A stretch of 7,891 bases of DNA from Actinomycetota bacterium (GTDB lineage: Bacteria; Actinomycetota; Actinomycetes; Nanopelagicales; Nanopelagicaceae). The stretch lies in NCBI GenBank assembly GCA_947463335.1, contig CANHRF010000046.1, positions 1-7,891 of the forward strand. The letters are read 5' to 3'. Below the pieces are notes generated by a model, which was not told the origin of the DNA, made no database searches, and saw only the letters and a list, made by a program, of their open reading frames with translations. The position numbers and the translations under genes are program-made. Shown one piece after another: positions 6,708-7,891 of the stretch; position 1 is the first letter of the stretch; each line of letters begins with the position of its first letter.

Positions 6708-6723
6708 AGGAATACGCACGACT

Positions 6724-6761
6724 TTGATACGCAAATATGCGCGTTAGACTTGGAGCATCAA
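6724..6761. promoter_or_regulatory. Divergent promoter region of ppc and mfd with palindromic operator candidate
   Basis: Forward, TTGATA (6724-6729) and TAGACT (6745-6750) resemble -35 and -10 boxes for mfd, with a short 15-bp spacer. On the minus strand, TTGATG (6761-6756) and CATATT (6739-6734) are spaced 16 bp and could serve ppc. Between the forward boxes lies the imperfect 16-bp palindrome ACGCAAATATGCGCGT (6729-6744), symmetric at 12 of 16 positions (ACGCnnATATnnGCGT). It overlaps the ppc -10 as well. The box matches are partial, so the promoters are moderate calls; operator function is inference. Confidence 0.4.
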
Positions 6762-6787
6762 GCCCCCTCCCTTTTTGGGAACGGGGC
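6762..6787 (+). promoter_or_regulatory. GC-rich hairpin in the mfd 5' leader
   Basis: GCCCC (6762-6766) pairs with GGGGC (6783-6787). TCCC (6768-6771) pairs with GGGA (6777-6780) around a TTTTT loop, leaving a 1x2 internal loop. If mfd is transcribed from TAGACT at 6745, this hairpin sits at the very 5' end of its mRNA. No U-run follows it, so it is not a standard terminator. It may stabilise the transcript or act as an attenuating element; its role is unknown. Confidence 0.4.
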
Positions 6788-6821
6788 CAAACGGCATTTC
6801 CAAGGTGGGATAGGTATTCAA

Positions 6822-7891
6822 ATGCGTGCATTGGTGCAATTGATCGGCGGCGATAACGCTGTTGCATCTTGCCTGCACGATTCCAAGAAGATTATTGCTC
6901 CGGCATCAACCTATCCATTCTTGCTGGCAAAGGTTTCAGAAAAGTCGCCTCTTTTGATCGTCACCAGTTCAAGTCGCAGCGCTGAAGATTTAGCAAATGA
7001 ACTCCGCGAATTACATAACCGAGTTCTGGAATTCCCCGCATGGGAGACCTTGCCGCACGAACGTTTAAGCCCACGCAGTGACACAGTTGCGCGGCGTTTA
7101 GCCACACTCGCTGATCTTGCATCAGCAAATAAAGAGATCCCTATTGTCGTTGCGCCAATTCGTGCTGTCATTCATCGCTTCATCGCAGATTTGGCTAGCG
7201 CACCTTTGCAGAGTTTGGAAATTGGCAGCGAGGTTGACCTAACAACTTTGATTACAGATTTAACAGAACTTTCATATACCCGCACCGACCTAGTTGAAAA
7301 ACGAGGAGAGTTTGCAGTTCGTGGTGGCATAGTTGATTTATTCTTACCGCTTTCCGAACACCCTGTGCGTATAGATTTCTTCGGTGATGAAATTGAAGAG
7401 TTGAGCTACTTTGATGTTTCTAGTCAGCGCACCACCTCGCCAGTTATTGGCAAGTTAACTATCTTGCCTTGTCGCGAATTGTTATTGACTCAAAAGATTC
7501 GGGAGCGCGCAGAAAGCGCTAAAGCGAAATACCCAGCAGCGCTAGAAATTCTCGATCGAATTACCCAAGGTATTTCAACTGAAGGAATGGAATCGCTTAT
7601 TCCGATCTTGATTGATGAGACGGAAACAATTTTGCAGCGGATGCCAGAAGGATCCGAAGTTATATTTATAGATGACGAGCGAATCAGGATGCGCACGATT
7701 GATTTACTTGCAACAAATGAAGAGTTCTTCGAAGCGGCTTGGTCACATGCTGCGCTCGGTGCAGCAGCTCCGCTGCCGGTCACTGATGCAACTTATCTTT
7801 CTTGGGAAGATTTAAGTGCAGAGATCTCGCGCTTCCAACTGACTTCGCGCGCCTTTAATCCATTTGGATCTGATCTAGATACTGCAGCGAC
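6822..7891 (+). CDS. mfd: Transcription-repair coupling factor Mfd, N-terminal part (runs off the window)
   Basis: Mfd is an ATP-driven translocase that removes RNA polymerase stalled at DNA damage and recruits UvrA. The frame is open from the ATG at 6822 to the window end, giving 356 codons; the full protein is usually about 1150-1200 residues. The UvrB-like N-terminal region is clear: FPAWETLPHERLSPRSDTV (71-89), RGEFAVRGGIVDLF (161-174), RIDFFGDEIEEL (183-194) and EGMESLIP (254-261). The RNA-polymerase-interaction domain and the helicase motors would lie beyond the edge. The ATG is the first start in frame. AAGGTGG (6802-6808) lies 13 nt upstream, a longer gap than usual. It diverges from ppc, and no break is seen in the part present. 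Confidence 0.95.
   Translation, partial: MRALVQLIGGDNAVASCLHDSKKIIAPASTYPFLLAKVSEKSPLLIVTSSSRSAEDLANELRELHNRVLEFPAWETLPHERLSPRSDTVARRLATLADLASANKEIPIVVAPIRAVIHRFIADLASAPLQSLEIGSEVDLTTLITDLTELSYTRTDLVEKRGEFAVRGGIVDLFLPLSEHPVRIDFFGDEIEELSYFDVSSQRTTSPVIGKLTILPCRELLLTQKIRERAESAKAKYPAALEILDRITQGISTEGMESLIPILIDETETILQRMPEGSEVIFIDDERIRMRTIDLLATNEEFFEAAWSHAALGAAAPLPVTDATYLSWEDLSAEISRFQLTSRAFNPFGSDLDTAA

Noticed and set aside
157..6751. Exact 11-bp repeat GCGTTAGACTT at 157-167 and 6741-6751 as a shared regulatory element
   Set aside because: A repeat this short is expected by chance in about 8 kb; kept only as a supporting note for the two -10-like boxes.
1..7891. Search for CRISPR arrays, insertion sequences, phage genes, toxin-antitoxin pairs or defence genes
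   Set aside because: No spaced direct repeats, terminal inverted repeats, transposase or unknown ORFs are visible; every sizeable frame is explained by a housekeeping gene.

Overview
The window looks like a core chromosomal segment of an actinobacterium. The order tRNA-Gln, glmU, prs, rplY (the long TL5/CTC form of L25), pth, ppc, mfd is a housekeeping neighbourhood I associate with that phylum. The base composition is close to balanced, well below the high GC of Streptomyces or Mycobacterium. Intergenic gaps are short and there is no mobile DNA. This would fit a small-genome, lower-GC lineage such as the freshwater acI group (Nanopelagicales), but that is inference from composition and synteny only.

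Layout: 1-51 is a short leader with a possible promoter. 52-123 is tRNA-Gln(UUG). 174-1604 is glmU and 1610-2590 is prs, only 5 bp apart. 2591-2733 is a 143-bp gap holding a promoter and a strongly structured leader for rplY (2734-3351). pth (3372-3956) follows after 20 bp. ppc (6699-3973, minus strand) converges on pth with 16 bp between stop codons. A 122-bp divergent region (6700-6821) separates ppc from mfd (6822 to the window edge, 5' part only).

Functionally, glmU makes UDP-GlcNAc for the cell wall and prs makes PRPP for nucleotides, His and Trp. rplY and pth serve translation: L25 binds 5S rRNA, and Pth recycles peptidyl-tRNA. ppc refills oxaloacetate, and mfd couples transcription to DNA repair. 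All protein genes look intact, with their catalytic residues in place.

I see no undescribed protein system here. The best candidate for something new is non-coding: the rplY leader, where a perfect 7-nt complement of the Shine-Dalgarno region sits in a strand that can also fold in a mutually exclusive way. Secondary points are the ppc/mfd divergent control region with a palindrome between promoter-like boxes, a tRNA-Gln with A instead of T at position 54, and several start sites without a usable Shine-Dalgarno sequence.
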